Made by a program: the position numbers and the translations under genes
Shown: positions 54,762-63,413 of the stretch, piece after piece
Position numbering within the stretch: position 1 is the stretch's first letter
How the letters are laid out: every line of letters begins with the position of its first letter
Notes under the pieces: model-generated
The model's database searches: none
Told to the model about the DNA's origin: nothing
What the model saw: only the letters and a program-made list of their open reading frames with translations
From: Variovorax sp. IB41
GTDB taxonomy: Bacteria > Pseudomonadota > Gammaproteobacteria > Burkholderiales > Burkholderiaceae_C
Length of the DNA: 64,000 nt
NCBI RefSeq assembly: GCF_016405905.1
Contig: NZ_JAEFCB010000005.1
Span: 1 to 64,000, forward strand
Direction: 5' to 3'

Positions 54762-55834
54762 CCCAGTTCGGCGCCCAGTCCGGCGCCCGGGTTGCCGCCC
54801 GCACGAGGCGACGCGCGCGCCGCCGCCGACCGGTACGAGCCCGGCGCACCGCCCGTCCAGGTCTTGAACGCCCGCTGGAAGGCCGCGCTGTCCGCGAACC
54901 CCAGCTCCTCGGCCAGCGCCGCGAGCGGCACGGTGCTGGTGTTGAGCCGCACGATCGCCACGTCGCGCCGCAGCTGGTCCTTGAGCGACTGGAACGACGT
55001 GCCTTCCGTCGCCAGGTGACGCTGCAGCGTGCTCACCGACATGTGCAGGCTGTTCGCGGTGGTCGCGAGGTCGGCCCACGCGGGCCGGTTCTGCTGCAGC
55101 ACCGCGCGCACCTTCGCGCTCACCGCTTGCTCTGCGAGCCGCGGCAGGATCACATTGGCGGGCGACGCCGAGAGAAACACCTGCATCGCGTGCGCATCGC
55201 GGTGCATCGGCGTGGCGAGCGCGCTCGCGTCGAACCACATGGCCGTCAGCGGCTGGCCGAACTGCAGCGGGCCGGGAAACACCTTGGCATAGCCATCGGC
55301 ATACGGCGGCAGCTCGAAGCCGAAATCGAAACGCCGTGCCACCAGCCGGCCGCCGTGCAGCCAAGCGAAGAGCCGCCAATACACCCGCAGCATCAGCTCG
55401 TGCAAAAAGTTCTGGTGCAGCGCCTGCAGGTTGTTCAACCGCAGGCCGAAGCCCGCGAGCGAACCTTCCTCCAGCAGCACCAGAGAAAGGTCGTCCTGCA
55501 GCAGGCTGAAGGTGTGCGCCACGCGCCGCAGCGCCACCTCGAAGGTGGGCGCGCCCAGCGAAGAACGCAGCATCAGCGCGAAGCTGCCGCAGCGCAGGCG
55601 CCGCGTGAGAAAGCCCAGGGCCTCGTCGTCCATGCGCTGCATCAGCAGCGCGAAGAGGGCCACGTACTGCTCGCCCGTGACGCGCGCACCCGCCTCCTGC
55701 AGCAGCGAGGGCGCGATGCCCGCGTCTTCCAGCGCCGTGTCGATGCACACCGCCCCCTCGGCCCCGCGCGCCTGCACGCCCGAGAGCATGCCCTGCACGA
55801 AGGCGATCGGAATGGTGATGGGCGGTTGCAGCAT
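54758..55834 (-). CDS. AraC-family transcriptional regulator (arabinose-binding-like N-domain)
   Basis: 358 aa from ATG 55834; a longer frame exists upstream but the start MLQPPITIPIAFVQGML fits the family. The N-terminal ~190 residues form the OruR/ArgR2-type ligand domain (CIDTALEDAGIAPSLLQ, RRLRCGSFALMLRSSLGAPTFEVAL). The C-terminal AraC DNA-binding domain has two helix-turn-helices (LHMSVSTLQRHLATEGTSF and LAEELGFADSAAFQRAFKTW). It is divergent from the acyl-CoA ligase operon at 55945 and probably controls it; the 110-bp gap should hold the operator. Confidence 0.9.
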   Translation of the reverse strand: MLQPPITIPIAFVQGMLSGVQARGAEGAVCIDTALEDAGIAPSLLQEAGARVTGEQYVALFALLMQRMDDEALGFLTRRLRCGSFALMLRSSLGAPTFEVALRRVAHTFSLLQDDLSLVLLEEGSLAGFGLRLNNLQALHQNFLHELMLRVYWRLFAWLHGGRLVARRFDFGFELPPYADGYAKVFPGPLQFGQPLTAMWFDASALATPMHRDAHAMQVFLSASPANVILPRLAEQAVSAKVRAVLQQNRPAWADLATTANSLHMSVSTLQRHLATEGTSFQSLKDQLRRDVAIVRLNTSTVPLAALAEELGFADSAAFQRAFKTWTGGAPGSYRSAAARASPRAGGNPGAGLGAELG

Positions 55835-55944
55835 GTGTCGGTGGATTGACGTTTTCTGCCATGCGATCGAAGCGAACTGCAATCGCCGGACAGTGCGGGG
55901 ATTTCTACCATGCCACTGCACAAGAACCAGACGGAGACAAACCC

Positions 55945-57504
55945 ATGTACCTGACCCAAGGCCTTCATCGCGCCGTGCAGCAACGCCCCGACGCCATCGC
56001 GGTGCGCTTTGCCGGCCGCGCCCGCAGTTTTCGCGACTTCGCCGAACGCGTCGCGCGCCTGGCCGGTGCGCTCCAGGCGCTGGGCATGCAGGCGGGCGAC
56101 CGCGTCGCCATGCTGTCGCTCAACTCCGACCGCTACCTGGAATACCAGATGGCCGTGCCCTGGGGCGGCGGCGTGCTCAACCCCTGCAACATCCGCTGGT
56201 CGCCGGCCGAGATCCTCTACTCGCTGGAAGACTCCGGCTCGAGCATCCTGCTGGTGGACGAGACCTTCCGCGCCGTGGTCGAGCAGATGCGCACCCAATC
56301 GAAAAGCCTGCGCGAAGTCATCTACTGCGGCGACGGCCCGTTGCCGGCCGGCATGCACAGCTACGAGGGGCTCATCGACGCCGCCTTGCCGGTGCCCGAC
56401 GCCGTGCGCCGCGGCGAAGACCTGGCGGGCATCTTCTACACCGGCGGCACCACCGGCTTTCCCAAGGGCGTGATGCTCAGCCACATCAACATCTGCAGCT
56501 CGGCGCTGGCGGCGCAGGCCGAGGGCCTGGCACCGGACGGCGGCTGCTACCTGCATGCCGCGCCGATGTTCCACCTGGCCGACATGGGCCTGGCCACGCC
56601 GCACTGGTTCGCGGGCAACACGCACGCGATCCTGCCGATGTTCACGCCCGAAGGCGTGCTCGACGCCATCGAGCGCGACCGCGTGACCAGCCTGCTCCTG
56701 GTGCCCACCATGATCCAGATGCTGGTCGACCATCCCGCCATGCGCAAACCGCGCGACCTGAGCAGCCTCAAGGGCATCACCTACGGCGCCTCGCCGATTT
56801 CCGAGGCCGTGCTCAATCGCGCGATGGAGGCTTTCCCGGGCGTCGATTTCGTGCAGGCCTACGGCATGACCGAGCTGTCGCCCATCGCCACGCTGCACCC
56901 GGCCTTCTTCCACACGGCCGAGGGCCGCAAGACCGGCAAGCTGCGCTCGGCGGGCCGCGCCAGCGTGTGCATGGAAGTGCGTATCGTCGATGCCGACGGC
57001 ACCGAGGTGCCGCGCGGCACGGTGGGCGAAGTGGCGGTGCGCGGCCCCAACGTGATGCAGGGCTACTGGAACAAGCCCGAACAGACTGCCGCCGCGCTGC
57101 GGGGTGGCTGGATGCACACCGGCGACGGCGCCTACATGGACGCGGACGGCTTCATCTTCGTGGTCGACCGCATGAAGGACATGATCATCAGCGGCGGAGA
57201 GAACGTGTACTCCGCCGAGGTCGAGAACGCCATCAACCAGCACCCCGCGGTGGCGGCGTGCGCGGTCATCGGCATCCCCAGCGAGGAGTGGGGCGAGACG
57301 GTGCATGCGGTGGTGGTGCCCAAGCCCGGGCAGGGCGTGCAGCCCGAGGAATTGATCGCGCACTGCAAGACCCTGATCGCCGGCTACAAGTGCCCGCGCA
57401 GCGTGGCCGTGGTCGAGGCGCTGCCGCTGTCGGGCGCCGGCAAGGTGCTCAAGACCAAGCTGCGCGAGCCCTTCTGGCAAGACCGCCAGCGCAGCGTGGC
57501 CTGA
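55945..57504 (+). CDS. AMP-dependent fatty-acyl/aryl-CoA ligase
   Basis: 519 aa. Adenylation motifs are complete: P-loop YTGGTTGFPKGVMLSH, YGMTELSP, GWMHTGDGAYMDADGFIFVVDR and KDMIISGGENVYSAEVENAI, with the C-terminal catalytic Lys in LPLSGAGKVLKTKLRE. It activates a carboxylic acid to its CoA thioester through an acyl-adenylate, the first step of the operon's pathway. The substrate is not readable; medium-chain or ring-bearing acids are plausible given the genes behind it. Confidence 0.92.
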   Translation: MYLTQGLHRAVQQRPDAIAVRFAGRARSFRDFAERVARLAGALQALGMQAGDRVAMLSLNSDRYLEYQMAVPWGGGVLNPCNIRWSPAEILYSLEDSGSSILLVDETFRAVVEQMRTQSKSLREVIYCGDGPLPAGMHSYEGLIDAALPVPDAVRRGEDLAGIFYTGGTTGFPKGVMLSHINICSSALAAQAEGLAPDGGCYLHAAPMFHLADMGLATPHWFAGNTHAILPMFTPEGVLDAIERDRVTSLLLVPTMIQMLVDHPAMRKPRDLSSLKGITYGASPISEAVLNRAMEAFPGVDFVQAYGMTELSPIATLHPAFFHTAEGRKTGKLRSAGRASVCMEVRIVDADGTEVPRGTVGEVAVRGPNVMQGYWNKPEQTAAALRGGWMHTGDGAYMDADGFIFVVDRMKDMIISGGENVYSAEVENAINQHPAVAACAVIGIPSEEWGETVHAVVVPKPGQGVQPEELIAHCKTLIAGYKCPRSVAVVEALPLSGAGKVLKTKLREPFWQDRQRSVA

Positions 57505-57564
57505 CCTTCTTTCAGAAGCATTTCTTCAAAGCATTTTTCCAATCCGAACATCAAGGAGACCTTT

Positions 57565-58749
57565 ATGAGTCAAGACGTCTATGTGGTCGGGGTCGGCATG
57601 ATCCCCTTCACCAAGCCGGGCGCGAACCAGCCCTATCCGCAGATGGCCGCGCATGCGACCAATGCCGCGCTCAAGGACGCGGGCATCGGCTACGAGCTCG
57701 TCCAGCAGGCCTACGTGGGCTACGTGTACGGCGACTCCACCGCCGGCCAGCGCGCGCTGTACGAGGTGGGCATGACCGGCATCCCGGTCGTCAACGTCAA
57801 CAACAACTGCTCCACCGGCTCGACCGCGCTCTTCCTCGCGCGCCAGGCCGTGGCCAGCGGCGCGGCCGACTGCGTGCTCGCCCTCGGCTTCGAGCACATG
57901 AGCCCCGGCGCGCTGGGCGCGGTGTTCAACGACCGCCCGAGCCCGTTCGACAATTTCGAGAGCATCACCGACGAGCTGGTCGGCAACGAGCAGGTGCCGC
58001 TCGCGCTGCGCTACTTCGGCGGCGCGGGCCTGGCGCACATGCAGCAGTACGGCACGCAGATGTCCACCTTCGCGAAGATCCGCGCCAAGGCGAGCCGCCA
58101 CGCGTCGAACAACCCGGTGGCGCTGTTCCGCACCGTCGTCACCGAGGACGAGGTGATGGCCGCGCCCGTCATGTGGCCCGGCGTGATGACCCGGCTCATG
58201 GCCTGCCCGCCGACCTGCGGCGCGGCCGCGGCCATCGTCTGCTCGCCGCGCTTCGCCGAACGCCACGGCCTGGACCGCAGCGTGCGCATCAAGGCGCAGG
58301 CCATGACCACCGACCGCCCCGTGACCTTCGAGAGCCGCGACATGCGCGAGGTCGTCGGCTTCAGCATGGCGCAGGAGGCCGCGCAGAAGGTGTACGACGC
58401 GGCCGGCGTCGGCCCGCAGGACATCGACGTGGTCGAGCTGCACGACTGCTTCGCGCACAACGAGCTCATCAGCTACGAGGCGCTGGGCCTGTGCCCCGTC
58501 GGCGGCGCGGAGAAGTTCGTGGTCGACGGCGACAACACCTATGGCGGCAAGGTGGTGACCAATCCGTCTGGCGGGCTGCTGTCCAAGGGACATCCGCTCG
58601 GGGCGACCGGACTTGCGCAATGCACGGAGCTGGTCCAGCAGCTGCGCGGCACGGCAGACAAGCGGCAGGTCGAAGGCGCGCGGATGGCGCTGCAGCACAA
58701 CCTCGGGTTGGGCGGCGCGTGCGTGGTCACGCTGTACGAACGCGTCTGA
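57565..58749 (+). CDS. SCP-x-type thiolase (lipid-transfer protein family)
   Basis: 394 aa, AAGGAG before ATG 57565. Thiolase fold with nucleophile Cys82 (VNVNNNCSTGSTALFLA). The C-terminal half shows the SCP-x/Ltp-type signature VVELHDCFAHNELISYEALGLC and SKGHPLGATGLAQCTELV. In mammalian SCP-x and in bacterial steroid side-chain Ltp enzymes this family performs thiolytic or aldol-type chain cleavage. Here it probably cuts the beta-keto or beta-hydroxy acyl-CoA made by the neighbours. The upstream gap has two AAGCATTTyTTC-like repeats. Confidence 0.9.
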   Translation: MSQDVYVVGVGMIPFTKPGANQPYPQMAAHATNAALKDAGIGYELVQQAYVGYVYGDSTAGQRALYEVGMTGIPVVNVNNNCSTGSTALFLARQAVASGAADCVLALGFEHMSPGALGAVFNDRPSPFDNFESITDELVGNEQVPLALRYFGGAGLAHMQQYGTQMSTFAKIRAKASRHASNNPVALFRTVVTEDEVMAAPVMWPGVMTRLMACPPTCGAAAAIVCSPRFAERHGLDRSVRIKAQAMTTDRPVTFESRDMREVVGFSMAQEAAQKVYDAAGVGPQDIDVVELHDCFAHNELISYEALGLCPVGGAEKFVVDGDNTYGGKVVTNPSGGLLSKGHPLGATGLAQCTELVQQLRGTADKRQVEGARMALQHNLGLGGACVVTLYERV

Positions 58750-58765
58750 GGAACAGGCCACACAC

Positions 58766-59206
58766 ATGATCGACAAGAAATGGATCGGCCACGCGCTGCC
58801 CGCCTCGGTGCTCCCCATCGAGCGCACGCGGCTGCAGTTCTTCGCCAAGGCCATCGGCGAGACCGATCCGGTCTACACCGACGCCGCTGCCGCACGTGAC
58901 GCGGGCTACGCAGACCTGCCCGCGCCACCCACGTTCCTCTTTGCGGCCGAGCTGGATTCGGGCGCTTCGAACCAACTGCTCGACGACCTGCAGATCCCGC
59001 TCTCGAAGCTCCTGCACGGCGAGCAGAGCTTCAGCTACCACCGGCCCGCCTGCGTGGGCGACACGGTGACGGTGCGCTCCACCATCAGCGACATCTACGA
59101 CAAGAAAAACGGCGCGCTCGAATTCGTCGTGAAGACCTCGCGCGCGACCAACCAGCGCGACGAGCTCGTGGCCGAGCTGCGCACGGTCATCGTGTGCCGC
59201 CACTGA
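58766..59206 (+). CDS. FAS1-like/MaoC N-terminal dehydratase subunit
   Basis: 146 aa, single hot-dog domain (MIDKKWIGHALPASVLPIERTRLQFFAKAIGE...). The hydratase motif is incomplete: GETDPVYTDA, with Tyr where the catalytic His normally stands. It is followed 14 nt later by a complete MaoC protein, so the two likely form a heteromer in which this subunit shapes the substrate site. Similar split pairs act on bulky enoyl-CoA substrates. Confidence 0.85.
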   Translation: MIDKKWIGHALPASVLPIERTRLQFFAKAIGETDPVYTDAAAARDAGYADLPAPPTFLFAAELDSGASNQLLDDLQIPLSKLLHGEQSFSYHRPACVGDTVTVRSTISDIYDKKNGALEFVVKTSRATNQRDELVAELRTVIVCRH

Positions 59207-59220
59207 AAAAAGGTTCAGCC

Positions 59221-59640
59221 ATGACCACCATCCGCTACGACGACGTGCAGATCGGCGACGAGCTGCCCGCACTGCAACTGCCGCCGGTCAACCGCACCAC
59301 GCTCGCGCTCTTCGCGGGCGCCTCGGGCGACCACAACCCGATCCACATCGACACCGACTTCGCCCGCAAGGCCGGCATGCCCGACGTGTTCGCGCAGGGC
59401 ATGCTGGGCATGGCCTGGCTCGGCCGGCTCGTCACGCAGTGGGCGCCGCAGTCGCAGCTGCGCCGCTTCGACGTGCGCTTCCAGGGCATCACCCACATCG
59501 GCCATGCGGTGCGCTGCACCGGCCGCGTGGTCGAGAAGCTCGAGCACAACGGCGAGCGCTGCGTGCGCGTCGAGGTGCTGAGCGCCAACCAGTACGGCCA
59601 GGCGCGCATCGCCGGCGAGGCGCTGGTGGCGTTCGCCTGA
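59221..59640 (+). CDS. MaoC-family enoyl-CoA hydratase subunit
   Basis: 139 aa hot-dog protein with a full R-hydratase motif, GASGDHNPIHIDTDFARKAG, containing the catalytic Asp and His. VFAQGMLGMAWLGRLV continues the central hot-dog helix region. It should hydrate 2-enoyl-CoA to 3-hydroxyacyl-CoA. Paired with the His-less subunit encoded just upstream. Confidence 0.9.
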   Translation: MTTIRYDDVQIGDELPALQLPPVNRTTLALFAGASGDHNPIHIDTDFARKAGMPDVFAQGMLGMAWLGRLVTQWAPQSQLRRFDVRFQGITHIGHAVRCTGRVVEKLEHNGERCVRVEVLSANQYGQARIAGEALVAFA

Positions 59641-59683
59641 GCGATTCCAAAGAAACAACGAAACAACGAAAGAAAAAAACAAC

Positions 59684-60514
59684 ATGGCACTCAAGCTCGA
59701 AGGCAAGGTCGCCCTCATCACCGGCTCGGGCCGCGGCATCGGCCGCGCGATCGCGCTCAAGCTCGCGTCCGAAGGCGCACGCATCGTGGTCAACGACCTC
59801 GATGCCGAACCGGCCGAGGAAACCGTCGAGGCCATCCGCGCGACGGGCGGGCAGGCCGTGGCCTGCGTGGGCAGCGTCTCGGCGCCGGACTTCGCCGAGC
59901 GCTTCGTCGGCACCGCGGTGAGCGAATACAAAGGCCTGGACATCCTGGTGAACAACGCCGGCTACACCTGGGACAGCGTCGTGCAGAAGATGACCGACGA
60001 GCAGTGGTACGCGATGATCGACGTGCACCTGACGGCGCCGTTCCGCATCCTGCGCGCGGCGCAGCCGGTGATCCGCGCGTTGTCCAAGACCGAGGGCGAG
60101 GCCGGCCAACGCGTGGTGCGCAAGGTGGTCAACATCTCGTCGGTGGCCGGGCTCTTCGGCAACGCGGGCCAGGCCAACTATTCGACCGCCAAGGCCGGCA
60201 TCGTCGGCATGACGCAGACGCTCGCCAAGGAGTGGGGCCGCATGAACGTCACGGTCAACTGCGTGGCCTTCGGCTTCATCCAGACCCGGCTCACCGCGAG
60301 CACCACCGAGGCGTCCACCGCGAACATCGAGGGCCGCGAGATCAAGGTCGGCATCAACCCCGGGCTGCTCGCGATGATGGAGCAGTCGATTCCGCTCGGC
60401 CGCGGGGGCACACCCGAGGAAGCGGCCGGCGCGGTGTACCTGCTGTGCACGCCCGAGTCGGACTACGTGAGCGGCCAGACGCTGATGTGCAGCGGCGGCT
60501 TGACGGGCATCTGA
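59684..60514 (+). CDS. SDR-family 3-hydroxyacyl-CoA dehydrogenase-like protein
   Basis: 276 aa. Classical SDR motifs are intact: GSGRGIGRA, NDLDAEPAEE with Asp suggesting NAD preference, NNAG, and the catalytic Ser-Tyr-Lys in NISSVAGLFGNAGQANYSTAKAG. It probably oxidises the hydroxyacyl intermediate. The leader (59641-59683) is A-rich with AAACAACG repeats and has no clear Shine-Dalgarno. The next gene starts 1 nt after the stop. Confidence 0.9.
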   Translation: MALKLEGKVALITGSGRGIGRAIALKLASEGARIVVNDLDAEPAEETVEAIRATGGQAVACVGSVSAPDFAERFVGTAVSEYKGLDILVNNAGYTWDSVVQKMTDEQWYAMIDVHLTAPFRILRAAQPVIRALSKTEGEAGQRVVRKVVNISSVAGLFGNAGQANYSTAKAGIVGMTQTLAKEWGRMNVTVNCVAFGFIQTRLTASTTEASTANIEGREIKVGINPGLLAMMEQSIPLGRGGTPEEAAGAVYLLCTPESDYVSGQTLMCSGGLTGI

Positions 60515-60515
60515 C

Positions 60516-61304
60516 ATGAACGCCGCCGAAGGCATCGGCTGGAGCGTGCAGGGCGACATCGGCCGCATCGTGCTGCAGCGGCCCGGGAGCGCGAACGCGC
60601 TGACGTCGGCGAGCGTGCGGGCGCTGGTCCGCGCGATCGACGAGGTGCTCGAACAGAAGCCGCGCGCCATCCTCCTGACCGGCGAGGGCAAGGCGTTCTG
60701 CGCGGGCGGCGACATCGACGAGTTCGTGGCCGCCGGCGAGCGGCTGCCCGCGCTGGTGAACGAAATTCTCGACGGGCTTCATCCCGCGTTGCTGCGCCTG
60801 GCGACAGGCCCGGCACCGCTGGTCGTTGCCGTGAACGGACCGGCCGGCGGCGCGGGCGTGGGGCTCGCGCTGTGCGGCGACTTCGTGCTGGCCGCCGAAT
60901 CGATGAAGCTGCGCACGGGCTACGCGGCCATCGGCCTCTCGCCCGATGCGGGCGCCTCGTACTTCCTCTCGCGCCGCGTGGGGCCGGTGCGGGCGCAGCA
61001 GTGGCTGATGCTCAGCGACGCCATCGACAGCCAGCGATGTCTCGCGACCGGCGCGGTCGATGCGGTCTATCCGGATGCGGGGCTCGCCGCGGCGAGCGAA
61101 GCGCTGGTGGCGCGGCTGGCCGCCGGTGCGAGCGCGTCGTTCGCAGGCATCAAGGCCCTGTGCGGCGGCGCGCCGGGCCGGCCGATCGAAGAACACTTCG
61201 CGATGGAGCAGAAGCTGCTGCACGAACGAGCCGGCAGTGCGGATGCGCGCGAAGGCGTGGCCGCCTTCGTTGCGAAGCGGGCGCCGCGTTTCACGGGCCG
61301 CTGA
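60516..61304 (+). CDS. enoyl-CoA hydratase/isomerase
   Basis: 262 aa crotonase: GEGKAFCAGGDIDEFV and VAVNGPAGGAGVGLALCGDFVLAAESMKLRTGYAAIGLSPDAGASYFL give both oxyanion-hole strands. The S-P-D-A-G block resembles PaaG/PaaB-like isomerases. It probably rearranges or hydrates an enoyl-CoA in the same pathway as its upstream neighbours. One nucleotide from the SDR gene. Confidence 0.9.
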   Translation: MNAAEGIGWSVQGDIGRIVLQRPGSANALTSASVRALVRAIDEVLEQKPRAILLTGEGKAFCAGGDIDEFVAAGERLPALVNEILDGLHPALLRLATGPAPLVVAVNGPAGGAGVGLALCGDFVLAAESMKLRTGYAAIGLSPDAGASYFLSRRVGPVRAQQWLMLSDAIDSQRCLATGAVDAVYPDAGLAAASEALVARLAAGASASFAGIKALCGGAPGRPIEEHFAMEQKLLHERAGSADAREGVAAFVAKRAPRFTGR

Positions 61305-61381
61305 AGCGAGGGTGGCGCCGCCGCGGCGCATGCAAGAATCGCCGCGGCCCTTTCGCCTTGCGCCCACCCTATGGAGTTCTC

Positions 61382-62347
61382 TTGAGTCTTGTCTCCACGA
61401 CCGCGCTTCGTTACTTTGCCGAAGTCGTTCGCGCCGGCTCGATCAGGGCGGCGTCCGAGAACCTGTATGTCGCGGCCTCCGCCATCAGCCGGCAACTGGC
61501 GATGCTGGAAGACTCGCTGGGCGCCCCCTTGCTGGAGCGCCGCCAGGGGCGCGGCAAGGTCAAGCTCACCGCGGCCGGCGAGCTTCTGATGCGCTATCAC
61601 AAGAACATCGTCAAGGAGTCCGGGCGGCTGCACTCCGAGATCGAGGCGCTGCAGGGCCTCAAGCGCGGCCACGTCAACTTCGGCATGCCCGAATCGCTCA
61701 CGCGCGACTTCATGCCGCAGTTCTTCTCCGCCTTCTCCAAGCGCTATCCGGGCATCTCGTTCAGCGTGAAGGTCAGCGGCAGTCCCACGCTGGCCGAGAT
61801 GCTGCTGGAAGACGACCTGGATGCATGCTTCACCTTCGGCGACATCGCGTTCCAGGACCTGTCGGTGGTCTATTCGCGCCTCTTGCCGCTGTACGTGATG
61901 GTGCCGACCGGGCACCCGCTCGAGGGCAGCAAGTCGCTGCGGCTTTCCCAGTGCGCCGAGTACGGCCTGTCGTGGCTCGATTCGTCGCTGTGGGCGAGGC
62001 AGCAGTACGACGAGATGCTCGCCAAGGCGAAGATCCGCCCGCGCATCGCGCTGGAGACCAACTCCTACGAGCTCATGCGCAACGTGGCGGCCGAGGGCAT
62101 GTGCCTCACCTTCACGACCGCGCCGCTGGAAGACCCGTTCGGGCGCCCGAGGGCGGGCTCCTACGTGCCGCTGAAAGACCCGCGCGCCCGGCCGCAGCGT
62201 CTGGCCTTGAGCGTGCACAAGGGCCGCAGCCTGCCGATCCCGGTGGCCGCCTTCCTGTCGGAACTCACCGCCGCGCTCGAGGCGGCCGAGAAGCTGGCCG
62301 AGCCGCGCGCCGAGCCCCGCGCACCGCGCAGCCGACAGGCCAAGTAA
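61382..62347 (+). CDS. LysR-family transcriptional regulator
   Basis: 321 aa from TTG 61382, which lies 5 nt after GGAG. N-terminal winged helix-turn-helix (ALRYFAEVVRAGSIRAASENLYVAASAISRQLAMLE) and the LysR effector domain (about 90-300). The C-terminus is rich in Ala/Glu/Pro/Arg and probably disordered. It is last in the operon on the plus strand and convergent with the IPNS-type oxygenase gene. It could control the beta-oxidation operon or the oxygenase/ABC genes. An ATG at 61371 only yields a four-residue frame. Confidence 0.9.
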   Translation: MSLVSTTALRYFAEVVRAGSIRAASENLYVAASAISRQLAMLEDSLGAPLLERRQGRGKVKLTAAGELLMRYHKNIVKESGRLHSEIEALQGLKRGHVNFGMPESLTRDFMPQFFSAFSKRYPGISFSVKVSGSPTLAEMLLEDDLDACFTFGDIAFQDLSVVYSRLLPLYVMVPTGHPLEGSKSLRLSQCAEYGLSWLDSSLWARQQYDEMLAKAKIRPRIALETNSYELMRNVAAEGMCLTFTTAPLEDPFGRPRAGSYVPLKDPRARPQRLALSVHKGRSLPIPVAAFLSELTAALEAAEKLAEPRAEPRAPRSRQAK

Positions 62348-62368
62348 GGTGCGCGCCGCGGCGGCGCG

Positions 62369-63373
62369 TCAACCCGCGGCCAGCTCCGCGGGCGTCTTGT
62401 ACTTCTGCACCGCCGCGAAGCGCCGCACCAGGTAGTCGCCCGACTTGATGGGCGCATGCCGCGGTTCGCCTTCGCCGGGCGCGAACTCGGGCAGGCACGC
62501 CACCGGCGTGTCGTAGTCGAGGTTGAAGAAGGTCGGAATCGAGTAGCGCTCCCTGCCCGTGCGGTTCGCCACCCGGTGCGGGTTGGACACGTAGACATCG
62601 TTGGTCCACACCTTCACCAGATCGCCCAGGTTGACGACCAGCGTGCCCTCCACATAGGGCGCGCCCACCCACTCGCCACCGCGCGTGCACAGCTCCAGGC
62701 CGCCGATGGGGTCTTGCGCCAGCACGGTCAGCATGCCGTAGTCGGTGTGGGCGGCGGCGCCCAGCTCCAGGTTGGTGAACGACTCCTGCGGCGGGTAGTG
62801 AAAGAGCCGCGACTGCACCATCGGCTTGGTGGCGTACTGCAGGAAGAAGCCTTCGTCCTGGCCGACGGCCGTGGCGAAGATCTTCAGCAGGTTGCGCCCC
62901 AGTGCGATGGTGGCGTCGAAGTACGCCATGGCCGCGGGTTCGAGCCAGGGCTTGTCCGCGGGCCAGCGGTTGGGGCCGTGCAGCGGCAGGCCGCTCGCCA
63001 CATCGGGGTCGGTCAGCGGCAGGTCCATGCCTAGCTCGTAGCTCTCCTTCAGGTCCGGCTTGTGGCCCGGGTGCTGCGTGACGCCCATGGGCATGAAGCC
63101 GCGGCGAAAGCGCTCGTCGATGCGGTCCTTCAGGCGCTCCTCCATCGGCAGCGACATGTAGCGCCGGGTGGCGTCGAACACCGTGTCGATCACGGCCTGC
63201 GGCACGCCGTGGTTCTTCACGTAGAAAAAGCCGGTGTTGGTGCAGGCGGCCTTGAACTGCTCGACCACCGGCCCGATCGGGCCGCCGGCCAGCCACGGGC
63301 CCAGGTCCAGGATCGGCATCTCCTGCGCGGAGGCCCTGCGGGGGGCTTCGAGCTTCTGTTCGTCGGGGTTCAT
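62369..63373 (-). CDS. isopenicillin-N-synthase-family 2-oxoglutarate/Fe(II) oxygenase
   Basis: 334 aa. Jelly-roll oxygenase with iron ligands His209, Asp211 (AAAHTDYGMLT) and His266 (VSNPHRVAN), and the 2-oxoglutarate-binding R276-x-S278 (RERYSIP). The N-terminal DIOX_N region contains PILDLGPWLAG and TGFFYVKNHGVP. The iron site is complete. It lies 40 bp downstream of a TauC/SsuC-type permease on the same strand, a pairing seen where an imported small molecule is oxidatively degraded. Substrate unknown. Confidence 0.9.
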   Translation of the reverse strand: MNPDEQKLEAPRRASAQEMPILDLGPWLAGGPIGPVVEQFKAACTNTGFFYVKNHGVPQAVIDTVFDATRRYMSLPMEERLKDRIDERFRRGFMPMGVTQHPGHKPDLKESYELGMDLPLTDPDVASGLPLHGPNRWPADKPWLEPAAMAYFDATIALGRNLLKIFATAVGQDEGFFLQYATKPMVQSRLFHYPPQESFTNLELGAAAHTDYGMLTVLAQDPIGGLELCTRGGEWVGAPYVEGTLVVNLGDLVKVWTNDVYVSNPHRVANRTGRERYSIPTFFNLDYDTPVACLPEFAPGEGEPRHAPIKSGDYLVRRFAAVQKYKTPAELAAG

Positions 63374-63413
63374 TGCGTTGCTCCTTTTTTGTCGGGGTTG
63401 GGTTGTTGTTGCT

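Noticed and set aside
55431..58769. A 1112-codon plus-strand frame across the AraC, ligase and thiolase genes.
   Set aside because: It overlaps three well-identified genes in the wrong frame and has typical GC-rich shadow composition.
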